From: Echinicola salinicaeni
GTDB taxonomy: Bacteria; Bacteroidota; Bacteroidia; Cytophagales; Cyclobacteriaceae
Reading direction: 5' to 3'
NCBI RefSeq assembly: GCF_014280965.1
Contig: NZ_JACODZ010000011.1
Location: 62,001 to 126,000, forward strand
Length of the DNA: 64,000 nt
Under the pieces are notes generated by a model. The model saw nothing but the letters and a program-made list of their open reading frames with translations, searched no databases and was not told the origin of the DNA. Of the stretch, positions 26,782 to 36,301 are shown piece after piece (within the stretch, counting starts at the first letter, position 1; each line of letters begins with the position of its first letter). Both the position numbers and the translations under genes were made by a program.

Positions 26782-27182
26782 GAGAACTACAATCTTTTAA
26801 TTAACTAAAAACATAAACTACAAAAATCAAATCTCTGGATCGATCGCATAGTTTAAAACCAACAACAATACTACGTAAACAAACAGTAGTGAACAATACT
26901 CAAAAAGTGGTATTTTTCAACAAATTACTTTGAAATTAAACCCAAACATTAACTATCATAAAAAGTAATCTGTTTATCCGCTATGATGCCAGTAACCTGA
27001 AACCCTTTGATGAAGTGGTCGGCAGACAGAAGATTGAAGACCTAAGCATGACGCATGTGTTGTATTAGTTTAAACAATCGTTTAAAACCTCATTTAATCT
27101 TAACTGGTACGTCTACGGATATTCACAAAAAGTAATTAATACATAAAAAAGAAAAATCAGAACGAACATTGTCGCTAAAAGC
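26782..27182. other. Intergenic region with a short in-frame gene remnant
   Basis: A 400-base AT-rich gap upstream of the PEGA-like gene and downstream of rny. The only coding-like piece is at 26940-27068 (described separately). I see no RNA gene or repeat apart from the rny terminator at its right end. Confidence 0.4.
26940..27068 (+). pseudogene. Possible C-terminal remnant of a lost gene
   Basis: An open stretch with no plausible start encodes a protein-like, compositionally balanced C-terminus (LFIRYDASNLKPFDEVVGRQ, then KIEDLSMTHVLY and stop). It is richer in G+C than the flanks. The parent family is not recognised, and it may be a chance frame. Confidence 0.3.
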
Positions 27183-27234
27183 ATAAAAAAAACGGTAGTT
27201 CAATTAAAAGTGGAACCTTTAATTGAACTACCGT
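27183..27234 (-). terminator. Terminator of the pheT-zapA-rny operon, 17-bp perfect stem
   Basis: Arms at 27192-27208 and 27218-27234 are perfect reverse complements around a 9-base loop. On the minus strand an eight-T run follows. It lies 29 bases after the rny stop. Confidence 0.85.
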
Positions 27235-27262
27235 GCATTAATTCTATTCGGATCTGTATTTC

Positions 27263-28828
27263 TTACTTAGCGTAATTTACAGCCCTCATCTCTCTAATTA
27301 CAGTAACCTTGATTTGTCCTGGATACTGCATTTCTTTTTCAATCTTTTGAGAGATATCAAATGAAAGCTTACCCGCTGTATTATCATCGACATTTTCCGC
27401 ATCCACCATCACTCTCAACTCACGGCCGGCTTGCATGGCAAAACATTTATTGACACCATCAAAACTCAATGCTAAATCTTCAAGGTCTTTGAGACGCTTG
27501 ATATAGCTGTCCATGATTTCCCTCCTAGCACCTGGCCTAGAACCCGAAATAGCATCAGAGGCCTGGATGATTGGGGAGATCATTGATGTCATCTCAATCT
27601 CATCATGGTGAGCTCCGATGGCATTACAAACTTCAGGATGCTCTTTGTATTTTTTGGCCAACTCCATACCCAAAATAGCATGAGGTAATTCAGCCTCTTC
27701 AGGATATACTTTTCCGATATCATGAAGCAAACCTGCTCTCTTGGCCAACTTAGCATTAAGCCCCATCTCAGCGGCCATGGTAGCACAAAGCTTCGCCACT
27801 TCCCTAGAGTGTTGTAATAAGTTCTGACCATATGAAGAACGGAACCTCATTCTTCCAACCATCCTGATTAATTCAGGATGCAAACCGTGAACGCCCAAAT
27901 CGATACAAGTTCTTTCGCCGATTTCTACGATCTCTTCTTCAATATTTTTCTCCGTCTTAGCAACTACCTCTTCTATTCGAGCTGGGTGAATCCTCCCATC
28001 CTGCACCAACCTGTGCAGGGATAATCTTGCTATTTCTCTCCTTACTGGATCAAATCCAGAAATAATAATTGCTTCCGGAGTATCATCTACCACAATCTCT
28101 ACTCCTGTAGCTGATTCCAGTGCACGGATATTACGTCCTTCCCTACCGATAATCTTACCCTTAATATCATCACTTTCTATATTAAAGATCGACACACAGT
28201 TTTCTATAGCATGTTCTGTTGCAGTTCGCTGAATAGTATCAAGAACAATCTTTTTAGCTTGTTTGGTGGCACTCAATTTGGCCTGATCCAAAATATCCTT
28301 GATATGCGAAGACGCCTTGGTATGAGCTTCATCTTTCAACATAACCACCAATTGATCCCTAGCTTCTTCCTTGGTTAATAAAGCTACTTTCTCAAGGTCG
28401 GCGATTCGTTGGTTGGTTACCCTATCCAGCTCTTCCTTCTTAACTTGTACAGAATGTAGCTGGGCATTAAGGTTTTCCTTCTTACTATCAAGCTCAGCTT
28501 CTTTACGCTTGATCTGCTCCATTTCCTTAGAAAGGATCTGCTCTCTTTGCTTCAGTTTACCCTCATTGGTAATAAGGATATTCTTCTTCTTATTTACTTC
28601 ATCCTCAAATTCAGATTTCAGCTTAAGGTACTTCTCCTTAGCCTCCAGTATCTTATCCTTTTTAATGGATTCAGCAGTTAATTCTGCTTCTCTAACAAGG
28701 CTCTTTGCCTTATCCTGGGCTTCTTCTTCTAGCTTTTGGTTGTTTTTCTTCAAAAAGATTCCAACCAAAGTTGCTCCTAGAATAAGGCCTACTATGCCTG
28801 CTACGATAATGTATAGTGATTCTCCCAT
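27263..28828 (-). CDS. rny: Ribonuclease Y
   Basis: A membrane-tethered endoribonuclease that starts mRNA decay. The 521-residue protein has an N-terminal helix ([21 protein letters not shown]), a long charged coiled coil (about 30-180), a KH domain ([17 protein letters not shown]) and the HD domain with metal ligands in LLHDIGK. Length and order match the family. It ends the operon pheT, coiled-coil gene, zapA, rny; the gap to zapA is 68 bases. Confidence 0.96.
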   Translation of the reverse strand: MGESLYIIVAGIVGLILGATLVGIFLKKNNQKLEEEAQDKAKSLVREAELTAESIKKDKILEAKEKYLKLKSEFEDEVNKKKNILITNEGKLKQREQILSKEMEQIKRKEAELDSKKENLNAQLHSVQVKKEELDRVTNQRIADLEKVALLTKEEARDQLVVMLKDEAHTKASSHIKDILDQAKLSATKQAKKIVLDTIQRTATEHAIENCVSIFNIESDDIKGKIIGREGRNIRALESATGVEIVVDDTPEAIIISGFDPVRREIARLSLHRLVQDGRIHPARIEEVVAKTEKNIEEEIVEIGERTCIDLGVHGLHPELIRMVGRMRFRSSYGQNLLQHSREVAKLCATMAAEMGLNAKLAKRAGLLHDIGKVYPEEAELPHAILGMELAKKYKEHPEVCNAIGAHHDEIEMTSMISPIIQASDAISGSRPGARREIMDSYIKRLKDLEDLALSFDGVNKCFAMQAGRELRVMVDAENVDDNTAGKLSFDISQKIEKEMQYPGQIKVTVIREMRAVNYAK

Positions 28829-28896
28829 AGGTTTTTTAGGTTAATAAAAGACCTACCGGCATGGATAACTCATCCAGAAAAGTGGGTGAATAATAA

Positions 28897-29181
28897 TTAT
28901 AAGATTGATTTCAATTGGTTATTGATATTCAACAAGGTCTCTGAAATTTGGTCGCTGTCTTCTGAACTTACCTCATTCGCTTCCATGGCCTCAACCATGC
29001 AGTCAAAAGCTACCATAGCCAACAGGTCCTGCCTATCATCCAATCCAAATTCTTCTCTATATCTCTTTAATTTATCATTAATCAATTTACCAGCCCGTCT
29101 GATTTTCGCCTCATCCTCTGCTTTCACCTTCATAGGGTATTCCCTATCGCCTATTTTTATTCTGATAGAAAGCGTATCCAT
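28897..29181 (-). CDS. zapA: Cell division protein ZapA
   Basis: 94 residues that bundle FtsZ filaments at mid-cell. The N-terminal ZapA globule (LSIRIKIGDREYPMKVKAED) leads to a helix (EEAKIRRAGKLINDKL-like region) and a C-terminal coiled coil. Length is normal for the family. It starts one base after the upstream coiled-coil gene, implying coupled translation. Confidence 0.88.
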   Translation of the reverse strand: MDTLSIRIKIGDREYPMKVKAEDEAKIRRAGKLINDKLKRYREEFGLDDRQDLLAMVAFDCMVEAMEANEVSSEDSDQISETLLNINNQLKSIL

Positions 29182-29182
29182 A

Positions 29183-29467
29183 TTATTCAGACAGGTAAGT
29201 AATTATCTTATCGATTTCCTTAATATAATTATTGATTCTATTTCTCAATTCTGCAGAAGCTATATTTTCTACCGGTATGTTGTTTACAATTTTACTAATT
29301 TTAATTTGATTTTTAAAATGGTCCAAGGCAGCCTCCTTCTCGTCAACTTCCGCTTTCAATCCTCCCAGTTCATCTTTTAATGACTGGTTTTCTTGCTCAA
29401 GCTGTTCGATTTTTCTCATGACCTTATTGGTCAATTGACGTAAATTCTGGAGTTCTTCGTGGATCAT
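29183..29467 (-). CDS. Coiled-coil protein, possible ZapA partner
   Basis: 94 residues, unrecognised family. The first 55 residues form a strong coiled coil (LRQLTNKVMRKIEQLEQENQ, LKAEVDEKEAALDHF), followed by a short conserved-looking tail (IVNNIPVENIASAELRNRIN). It sits between pheT (4-base gap) and zapA (1-base gap). The size and coil recall ZapB-like division proteins, but the sequence does not prove it. Confidence 0.7.
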   Translation of the reverse strand: MIHEELQNLRQLTNKVMRKIEQLEQENQSLKDELGGLKAEVDEKEAALDHFKNQIKISKIVNNIPVENIASAELRNRINNYIKEIDKIITYLSE

Positions 29468-29471
29468 TTTA

Positions 29472-31883
29472 TCATTTTCTAATCAATGCTCCAATCTCTT
29501 TTTCAAAAGACTTCATCAGCCTGTTCATCGACTGGTCAATGATCTTATCTGTCAAAGTTTTGGTATTATCCTGAAGATAAAAACTTAAAGCATAAGCTTT
29601 CTTTCCTGCGTCTATTTTATCCCCTTGGTACACATCAAACACCCCGATATGCTTAAGCAATTTTCCACCTGACTTTTCCGCAACCTTTCTCACCGCATCA
29701 AAAGAAATCTCCTTATCAATCACCAAAGAAAGATCCCTTCTAACTTCAGGAAACTTGGATATCTCGCTATACTTTTTTAAGCCTGCAGCCTTCTTTACCA
29801 AAATATCCCATCTCAGTTCAGCATACAGCACATCCTGCTTTACATCTGACAATTTGGTGATTTTTGACGATAGAAGCCCCACTTTTCCAATTTCTTTTTG
29901 CCCCAAGCTTAGTTTGAGCGCATAATCAAAAGGTGCCTCATGGATTATCTCCACATCTGGCATTCTCACGTTCAACTTATCCAGCAACCTCTCTACCACA
30001 GTATAAAGATCAGGAAAGCTTACAGGTTTTGAAGGTTCCAACCAACTTTCCGCAGCTTTGTCCCCTGTTAAAAATAATGAAAGATGCTTCTCTTCTCTAT
30101 AACCTTCCTCTTCTTTATAATAAGTAGCCCCAAACTCAAAGAGTTTAAGGTCCTTTTGCCTTCTGTTAATATTATGAGCCAATACCTCCAAACCAGTAAA
30201 TAGTAAGGTTTGCCTCATCACACCAAGGTCTTCACTAAGTTTATTGTAAATTTCTACATTTTCCTCAGTTTTCAGGAATCCGGACTTATCAGCATAAACG
30301 GGCTTAGTCAGTGAATTGGTCATGATCTCATGGAAGCCCATACCTGAAAGCAACTCAGAAGTCCTGTATTGCAGTTTATTGGAGTCCTTAGCAGGATGTT
30401 CCGCTAAGAATCCAGCCTGATAGGTATCAGACAACAACACATTCTCAAAACCATAAATCCTAAGCACTTCCTCAATAATATCCGCTTCCCTGGTCACATC
30501 CACCCTGTAGGGCTTTACAATGGCTTTAAAAGCTTCATCAGTTTTGTTAGTAACCTTGATTTCCAGACTTTCCAAGATCTCATCTACCAATTCTTTTGGA
30601 ATATGCTTTCCAATCAATCGATCTATATGGGCATACTTTACATCAATCTCAAAATCAGCAATTGGCTCCGGATACAAATCCACAATTTCAGAGCTCACTT
30701 CTCCACCTGCAATTTCCTTAATCAAAATAGCTGCTCTCTTCAAAGCAAATACAGGCATATTGGGATCAGTTCCTCTTTCAAAACGAAAAGAAGCATCGGT
30801 TTTTAATCCATGAACCTGACTTCCCTTCCTGACTACATCAGGAGAGAAATAGGCACTTTCCAGAAAAATTGAAGTAGTTTCCTCTGTGACACCTGACCCC
30901 TGACCTCCGAAAATACCAGCCATGCAAAGTCCATGATTTTCATCACAGATCATCAATTCCTCGCCAGTCAGCTTCCTTTCTTTTTCGTCAAGCGTAACAA
31001 AAGCAGTATCCTTAGGAAGTTTTTTAACAATGATTTTGTCATTGGCAACTTGGTTCAGATCAAATGCATGTAAAGGCTGTCCCAAATCATGCAAAATGAA
31101 ATTGGTAATATCTACTACATTGTTAATAGGCTCCAAACCCAATGCTTTGAGATAATTCTGAAGCCACTCAGGAGATGGCCCCACCTTAATATTGGATATG
31201 GTCAAACCAGCATATCGTGGACAGTCTTTGGCATCCTCCACCTCAACAGAAACTGGGCGGGAAGTATTATCTACTTTAAAACCTTCCACAGAAGGAAGAA
31301 TCAGGTCCTTTTTCAACAAAGCTTTAAGATCCCTTGCCACACCAATATGAGAAGCAGCATCTGCCCTGTTTGGCGTTAATCCTATTTCCAGCACATCGGT
31401 ACTATCGATATTAAAATATTCACTTGCAGGTGTACCGTTTGGCAAATCAGTATCTAAAACCATGATACCATCATGACTCTTCCCCAAACCCAATTCATCC
31501 TCGGCACAAATCATTCCTTGAGATACTTCTCCTCGGATTTTTGCTTTTTTGATGGTAAACGCTTCTCCACCTTCAGGATAAAGTTCTGCTCCCACAGTAG
31601 CTACGACTACTTTTTGTCCTTGAGCTACATTAGGTGCTCCACAAACGATAGGAACCACTTCGCTACCAACGTCCACAGTGGTAACACTTAGTCGATCTGC
31701 ATTGGCATGTGGCACACAGGTCAACACTTCACCAATAACTATCCCCTTTAGGCCTCCAGGAATGGACTCAAAAGTCTCCACTCCCTCCACTTCCAGGCCG
31801 GATTGGGTAAGTAGTTCCGAAATTTTTTCGGTAGGTTCATCAAAGGGTATAAAATCTTTTAATCTATTTATAGCAACTTTCAT
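29472..31883 (-). CDS. pheT: Phenylalanine--tRNA ligase, beta subunit
   Basis: 803 residues, normal for the bacterial beta chain. In order: N-terminal B1/B6 (MKVAINRLKDFIPF), tRNA-binding OB fold (IVIGEVLTCVPHANADRLSV), B3/B4 editing domain (PRYAGLTISNIKVGPSPEWL, NNVVDITNFILHDLGQPLHA), B5 and the catalytic-like core, and the C-terminal anticodon-binding FDX-ACB domain (FPEVRRDLSLVIDKEISFD). The alpha subunit gene pheS is not in the window. It leads the division/RNA-decay operon. Confidence 0.97.
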   Translation of the reverse strand: MKVAINRLKDFIPFDEPTEKISELLTQSGLEVEGVETFESIPGGLKGIVIGEVLTCVPHANADRLSVTTVDVGSEVVPIVCGAPNVAQGQKVVVATVGAELYPEGGEAFTIKKAKIRGEVSQGMICAEDELGLGKSHDGIMVLDTDLPNGTPASEYFNIDSTDVLEIGLTPNRADAASHIGVARDLKALLKKDLILPSVEGFKVDNTSRPVSVEVEDAKDCPRYAGLTISNIKVGPSPEWLQNYLKALGLEPINNVVDITNFILHDLGQPLHAFDLNQVANDKIIVKKLPKDTAFVTLDEKERKLTGEELMICDENHGLCMAGIFGGQGSGVTEETTSIFLESAYFSPDVVRKGSQVHGLKTDASFRFERGTDPNMPVFALKRAAILIKEIAGGEVSSEIVDLYPEPIADFEIDVKYAHIDRLIGKHIPKELVDEILESLEIKVTNKTDEAFKAIVKPYRVDVTREADIIEEVLRIYGFENVLLSDTYQAGFLAEHPAKDSNKLQYRTSELLSGMGFHEIMTNSLTKPVYADKSGFLKTEENVEIYNKLSEDLGVMRQTLLFTGLEVLAHNINRRQKDLKLFEFGATYYKEEEGYREEKHLSLFLTGDKAAESWLEPSKPVSFPDLYTVVERLLDKLNVRMPDVEIIHEAPFDYALKLSLGQKEIGKVGLLSSKITKLSDVKQDVLYAELRWDILVKKAAGLKKYSEISKFPEVRRDLSLVIDKEISFDAVRKVAEKSGGKLLKHIGVFDVYQGDKIDAGKKAYALSFYLQDNTKTLTDKIIDQSMNRLMKSFEKEIGALIRK

Positions 31884-31914
31884 GTATTCAATCTGATTTT
31901 CTCGAATTAAGGAG

Positions 31915-31922
31915 CAAATTTA
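31915..31922 (-). promoter_or_regulatory. pheT: -7 element (TAAATTTG) for the pheT operon
   Basis: An exact TAnnTTTG match 31 bases before the ATG, with a TTTG at 31939-31942 (minus strand) giving a 16-base spacer. Confidence 0.5.
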
Positions 31923-31946
31923 AGATAATTGCCAATGGCAAAAAGC

Positions 31947-32564
31947 TTATTCTATGTAATTTTTCTCCCCTGCATTAATTGGAATCTGTAAAATATTTTC
32001 TTTGGGAGGAATAGGGCAGGCAAAATCAGGGTTATAAGCACAATAAGGGTTATAAGCCAAGTTAAAATCAATGGTGATTGAATTCATTCCATCCTGCCTC
32101 AAATTCAAATATCTCCCACCACCATAAGTGGATTCCCCGCTGGTCGCATCAGCAAAAGTCAGAAAAAAGTTCTTACCATCTATCTCATCCTTAGACTGAA
32201 GTAGTAGCAATCGATGAGTACTCCCTTCCAATTCAAATTCAGCAATGGAATGTTTGGTATATAACTCTTGAGAACCATCAGACATGGCAATCTCCAAAGT
32301 TTGTTTATTTTGCAGAGGGATCAACCTTGCCCGAACTTTAAACATTTCATCAATAGGAAAACAATTCAAGGAATCAAGCTTTGATTTCTGCTCATTGCTG
32401 AGGGGTGACTCTTCGTTAAATTTCAAAAACTTAAACTGCCTTTCTCGTTCTTGACTGATTTTTTCTTGATAGATCCTTTCACTATCTCCCCCTGCAAACA
32501 TATAAACTACTGTAGCTAAAGCCACTAAGCCTACAAGTGCCAGGAACAACTGTTTTTGTTTCAT
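31947..32564 (-). CDS. DUF1684 family protein
   Basis: 205 residues with one N-terminal hydrophobic segment (LFLALVGLVALATVVYMFA). The C-terminal signature of DUF1684 is present: YGGGRYLNL, DFNLAYNPYCAYNP, FACPIPPKENILQIPINAGE. The function is unknown to me. It lies 6 bases after radC and is probably in the same transcript, though no functional tie is evident. Confidence 0.88.
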   Translation of the reverse strand: MKQKQLFLALVGLVALATVVYMFAGGDSERIYQEKISQERERQFKFLKFNEESPLSNEQKSKLDSLNCFPIDEMFKVRARLIPLQNKQTLEIAMSDGSQELYTKHSIAEFELEGSTHRLLLLQSKDEIDGKNFFLTFADATSGESTYGGGRYLNLRQDGMNSITIDFNLAYNPYCAYNPDFACPIPPKENILQIPINAGEKNYIE

Positions 32565-32570
32565 TTTATA

Positions 32571-33266
32571 TTAGATCATTGCTTCATCCGCAAAGCTAAA
32601 ATAGCCAACATCTGTGAAAATCACATGATCTATTACAGGTAACTCTAAATTCCTTCCTAAATCCACCAGTTTCTTTGTCAATTGCTCATCTGCTCTTGAC
32701 GGTTTACGGTTTCCTGATGGATGATTATGAACCAGAACAATAGCTGCTGCCCTATTTTCTAAAGCATATTTAAAAATCAGCTTTGGATCTGCCACTGTAC
32801 CACTTGTTCCTCCTTGACTGATCATTTGCTTTTTTATCACATAATTGGCTCTATTCAAAATAATTATATAAAAATACTCAACAGGTTCATCCATAAGAAC
32901 CGGTTTCATCAATTCATACACGTCATTGGATGAGGTTATCTTTATTCTTTTAGGCGGCTCAGACAGCTTTCTTCTCCTTCCTAGTTCCATAGCACTCACA
33001 ATTGTAATCGCTTTGGCCTCGCCAATACCCTTAAACTTTTGCAAATCCTTTACACTCAATCGCGCCAAATCTGCCAAATTATAATTTGTACTTGATAGGA
33101 TATTCTTTGAAAGATCAACAGCACTGATGGATTTGGTACCTGAACCAATCAAAATCGCTATCAACTCAGCATCAGACAATGCCAATTTCCCTTTTAACAA
33201 AAGCTTCTCTCTGGGCCTATCCTCTTCTGCCAAGGAGGATATCTTAATGGATTGATAAGTTTCCAT
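32571..33266 (-). CDS. radC: RadC/JAB1-MPN family protein
   Basis: 231 residues. A helix-hairpin-helix region (LQKFKGIGEAKAITIVSAME) is followed by the JAMM metalloprotease-like domain with HNHPSGNRKPSRAD near residue 180. The 'DNA repair' name is historical; the biochemical role is not settled. Length and motifs are complete. Followed closely by the DUF1684 gene. Confidence 0.92.
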   Translation of the reverse strand: METYQSIKISSLAEEDRPREKLLLKGKLALSDAELIAILIGSGTKSISAVDLSKNILSSTNYNLADLARLSVKDLQKFKGIGEAKAITIVSAMELGRRRKLSEPPKRIKITSSNDVYELMKPVLMDEPVEYFYIIILNRANYVIKKQMISQGGTSGTVADPKLIFKYALENRAAAIVLVHNHPSGNRKPSRADEQLTKKLVDLGRNLELPVIDHVIFTDVGYFSFADEAMI

Positions 33267-33336
33267 AGAAAAAATATTATAAGGTAAAAAATAACAGCTA
33301 ATTCTCTACCGTTTAAAATATTAAAAATAAAGCAAT

Positions 33337-33371
33337 AAAAAAAGCTCCACCGATAAGGGTGAAGCTTTTAA
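33337..33371 (-). terminator. Terminator after rpsT
   Basis: On the minus strand, AAAAGCT..CACC / GGTG..AGCTTTT with a loop of about five bases and a T-run, 20 bases after the rpsT stop. Confidence 0.7.
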
Positions 33372-33391
33372 AAATCTTTATACAACTTTGC

Positions 33392-33646
33392 TTAAGCAAT
33401 AGCGTTAACAAATTTGGTCAAGCTAGACTTCTTGTTGGCAGCGTTGTTTTTATGAATGATGTTCTTTTTAGCAAGCTTATCAATCATAGAAGAAACTTTC
33501 TTTAATAGCTCTTGCGCCTCAGCTTTATCAGTAGTGTGTCTCAACTTCTTGATAAATGTCCTGGTCGTTTTAGCCTGATATCTGTTTCTCAAACGCTTGG
33601 CTTCGTTTGCACGAATTCTTTTTAGAGCTGATTTGTGATTTGCCAT
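33392..33646 (-). CDS. rpsT: 30S ribosomal protein S20
   Basis: 84 residues, highly basic, with the classic N-terminus MANHKSALKRIRANEAKRL and the helical repeats (KKVSSMIDKLAKKNIIHKNN) that thread into the 16S rRNA body. A single-gene transcript with its own promoter and terminator. Confidence 0.97.
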   Translation of the reverse strand: MANHKSALKRIRANEAKRLRNRYQAKTTRTFIKKLRHTTDKAEAQELLKKVSSMIDKLAKKNIIHKNNAANKKSSLTKFVNAIA

Positions 33647-33682
33647 ATCTTATTTTTACTTAAATTTCTTTTTTTCTACTCT

Positions 33683-33707
33683 TCCCTTAAATAGGAGTGC
33701 AAAGTTA
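33683..33707 (-). promoter_or_regulatory. rpsT: -7 element and 5' hairpin of rpsT
   Basis: TAACTTTG on the minus strand (33700-33707) is followed within four bases by a small hairpin (TCCT/GGGA, 33683-33696). Same arrangement as rplM and dnaA. Confidence 0.5.
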
Positions 33708-33860
33708 ACTGATTTATTTATAATCCCAAAAGGAATAAGAAACTATACATCAGAAAGTTTTATAAATAATCACACTAAACTACTCGTTATACTCCTAATC
33801 ACATGCAAAGGTAAGTAATTTCATCTTCGATTATTTTGTTTTTTTTGACTAAATTTCAAT

Positions 33861-34814
33861 ATGAAGCGTTTATTATTTTTTTGCACTTTGTTTTTAATTG
33901 ATTTTCAAAGCTTTGGAAGCTGGGGATTTTATGCTCATAAGAAGATTAACCAGCTTGCTGTCTTTTCTTTGCCCTATGAAATGCTGGGGTTCTACAAGGA
34001 GAACATCCATTATATCACTGAGAATGCTGTTAATCCCGACAAGAGAAGATATGCCATAAAGGGAGAAGCAGAAAAACATTATATCGATGCTGACATTTAT
34101 GGTGACAGCGCAATCTACAAACTCCCTAGATATTGGAATCAAGCAGTAGCGCAAATTGGTGAGGATAGCCTCAGAAAATATGGGATCGCTCCTTGGAATG
34201 TGCATTGGGTGAAACAAAGCCTTACCGAGGCTTTCAAGGACAAAAATGCTGAAGCTATCCTTAGACTTTCTGCGGATTTAGGCCATTATATTGGAGACAT
34301 AAATGTACCCTTGCATACTACAGAAAACTACAATGGCCAACTGACCGACCAATATGGCATTCACGGATTCTGGGAAAGTAGGATCCCCGAACTTCTTGCA
34401 GAGGACTTTGAGCTATTTGTAGGCAAGGCCTATTATATCGAAAACACTCAACTGGCGGCTTGGCAAGCTATAATCGATGCCCACGCTGCACTGGACAGTG
34501 TGCTGACCTTTGAAAAAACACTGAGCCAGAAGTTCAGGGCAGACAAAAAATATAGTTTTGAGGAACGTGGTTCCATCAACACCAGGGTTTATTCCAAAGA
34601 ATTCACCATGGCCTATAACGACTTGCTGGCTGGCCAAGTTGAACGCCAAATGAAAAGGTCAATAATCATGGTGGCTAGTTTTTGGTTTACAGCCTGGATA
34701 GACGCTGGCCAACCGAACCTCTCCCCTCTCCTCCATCAAAAGATTCCTCTGGAACAAATGTCCCCACCTTCTCAAAGCCACCAAACCGATCAAAACAGAA
34801 AGCATGAACATTAA
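33861..34814 (+). CDS. Secreted S1/P1 nuclease-like or zinc-dependent phospholipase C-like enzyme
   Basis: 317 residues. The signal peptide ends at about 20, exposing Trp21 (S/WGFYAHKKI), which in this superfamily supplies a zinc ligand from the mature N-terminus. Further ligands are likely in AEKHYIDAD, ADLGHYIGDINVPLHTTENY and GIHGFWESRI (His/Asp-rich). All helical, as expected. Nuclease versus phospholipase cannot be told by eye. The last 20 or so residues are Gln/Ser/His-rich and probably disordered. A hairpin terminator follows directly. Confidence 0.82.
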   Translation: MKRLLFFCTLFLIDFQSFGSWGFYAHKKINQLAVFSLPYEMLGFYKENIHYITENAVNPDKRRYAIKGEAEKHYIDADIYGDSAIYKLPRYWNQAVAQIGEDSLRKYGIAPWNVHWVKQSLTEAFKDKNAEAILRLSADLGHYIGDINVPLHTTENYNGQLTDQYGIHGFWESRIPELLAEDFELFVGKAYYIENTQLAAWQAIIDAHAALDSVLTFEKTLSQKFRADKKYSFEERGSINTRVYSKEFTMAYNDLLAGQVERQMKRSIIMVASFWFTAWIDAGQPNLSPLLHQKIPLEQMSPPSQSHQTDQNRKHEH

Positions 34815-34850
34815 AAAAGCTGCCTCTTTAAATAGAGACAGCTTTTTTAA
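34811..34850. terminator. Bidirectional terminator
   Basis: TTAAAAAAGCTG and CAGCTTTTTTAA form a 12-bp outer stem with an inner CTCT/AGAG stem, between the convergent zinc enzyme and aminotransferase genes. Confidence 0.8.
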
Positions 34851-34868
34851 TAAAATACTTTCCGTGCC

Positions 34869-36179
34869 CTAAGCTGATTTGAGATAAAAGCGAATACTGT
34901 TGGCAATTCTTGTAAAGGTATCTCTAAACTTATCTTCATTTTCCTCCAACAAAGTTACCCTAAACCCTCTTAAATTAGAGCAAAAGGAACTCACTGGAAC
35001 TACGCAAATACCTTCTGAAGCCAATAAATTATAAACAAATCGTTTATCATTTGGCATATCATCCTCTTTTAGCCACTGGTCTAGATAACCTTTCACCCTC
35101 TCATCTTCTACAGGCAGATACTGTTTTTCATTGAGCATCTCCTCGTCAAAAACAATGGTATTATAGAAGGCTCCTTTAGTCTTATTGAATTTAATTCCTG
35201 GCACATCCGACAACACTTCTTCCATGATCCTACTTCTCATACCTATTCTTTCATTGGCCTCTTTACGGTACGGTGCATATTCCGGATGGCTCATTACTTT
35301 TGGAATGGCCAACTGCGGAAGCATGGTCGAACACACTTCAATCATTTTGGCATTTTCCAAGGTATTACAAAGCTTATTAAACTCTACCGAAGCATTCTTA
35401 TTATAAAACTCCATCCACCCACATCTTGAACCTGGCCAAGGGAACTCCTTACTGATCCCTTTTAGGGAAATCCCAGGAAGATCTCCAACTACCTCCGACA
35501 AGGAAATGGCCTCATAACCATTATAGGTTATGTTCTGATAAATCTCATCAGCTATCAAAAGCAGATTAAATTCCCTGGCAATTTCCACAAACTGCTCCAA
35601 AACTTCTCTTGGATAAACCATCCCGGTAGGATTATCAGGATTGATAATCAGCAAACCTACGATATTCGGATTATACTTGACCTTATTATATAGATCATCC
35701 ATATCCGGATACCAATTATTATCTGGATCCAATTTATAAGTAATCGGAAGAGTATTGGCATGAGCAGCTTCAGCAGAACTATGGGTAGAATAGGCCGGAG
35801 AAGGACCAATTATCCTTGCAGTAGGAATCAAAAACTGATAGAGTTTTGCTATCGCATCTCCCAATCCATTGAAAAAGAGAATATCCTCGGCAGAAATCTT
35901 CACACCATCACGCTGGTTATTAAGGCCAGCCAAAAACTCACGCGTTTTCAACATACCCTTGGAATCAGCATAGCCGTATGTCTTATCATCACTGACCAAT
36001 TCCTGTACGATTTCCTTCATCCAGGCAGGAATAGTGTTGCTTTTCTGGATAGGATCGCCAATATTTTCCCAAGTAATTTCATGCCCTAGGCTTTCAATCA
36101 CCTTTGCCTTCTTAACTATACCCCTGATCTCATAATTTAACTCATCAGCACCCGGAGCAAGCAGTATTTGTCTGATCAT
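34869..36179 (-). CDS. Pyridoxal-phosphate aminotransferase, class I/II (aspartate/alanine type)
   Basis: 436 residues. The PLP fold shows FFNGLGDAIAKLYQFL, the aspartate-region motif LLIINPDNPTGMVYP, DEIYQNITYNG with the ring-stacking Tyr, and the Schiff-base lysine about residue 245 (SLKGISKEFPWPGSRCGW). The arginine for the alpha-carboxylate lies in GFRVTLLE. Length is a little above typical. The substrate (Asp, Ala or aromatic) is not determined. A single gene with its own promoter. Confidence 0.9.
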   Translation of the reverse strand: MIRQILLAPGADELNYEIRGIVKKAKVIESLGHEITWENIGDPIQKSNTIPAWMKEIVQELVSDDKTYGYADSKGMLKTREFLAGLNNQRDGVKISAEDILFFNGLGDAIAKLYQFLIPTARIIGPSPAYSTHSSAEAAHANTLPITYKLDPDNNWYPDMDDLYNKVKYNPNIVGLLIINPDNPTGMVYPREVLEQFVEIAREFNLLLIADEIYQNITYNGYEAISLSEVVGDLPGISLKGISKEFPWPGSRCGWMEFYNKNASVEFNKLCNTLENAKMIEVCSTMLPQLAIPKVMSHPEYAPYRKEANERIGMRSRIMEEVLSDVPGIKFNKTKGAFYNTIVFDEEMLNEKQYLPVEDERVKGYLDQWLKEDDMPNDKRFVYNLLASEGICVVPVSSFCSNLRGFRVTLLEENEDKFRDTFTRIANSIRFYLKSA

Positions 36180-36212
36180 AGCAATACCAATAATGCATTT
36201 TCAAATTTCCGC

Positions 36213-36239
36213 CAAAGGTAGGGAAAATTAACTCCCCAA
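36213..36239 (-). promoter_or_regulatory. Promoter for the class I/II aminotransferase gene
   Basis: TACCTTTG on the minus strand (36213-36220) with a TTG at 36237-36239, spacer 16; the ATG is 33 bases downstream. Confidence 0.5.
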
Positions 36240-36301
36240 CCTTGATTCACCACTAATATAATTTGGTGATTTTCTCTTAGCACAAACTATTAAACACTTG
36301 G

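Noticed and set aside
28371-28844. 157-codon open frame antisense to rny
   Set aside because: Ser/Leu/Phe-rich shadow produced by the coiled-coil codons of RNase Y.
28829-28896. 6S or other small RNA between zapA and rny
   Set aside because: The gap is only 68 bases and shows no long hairpin.
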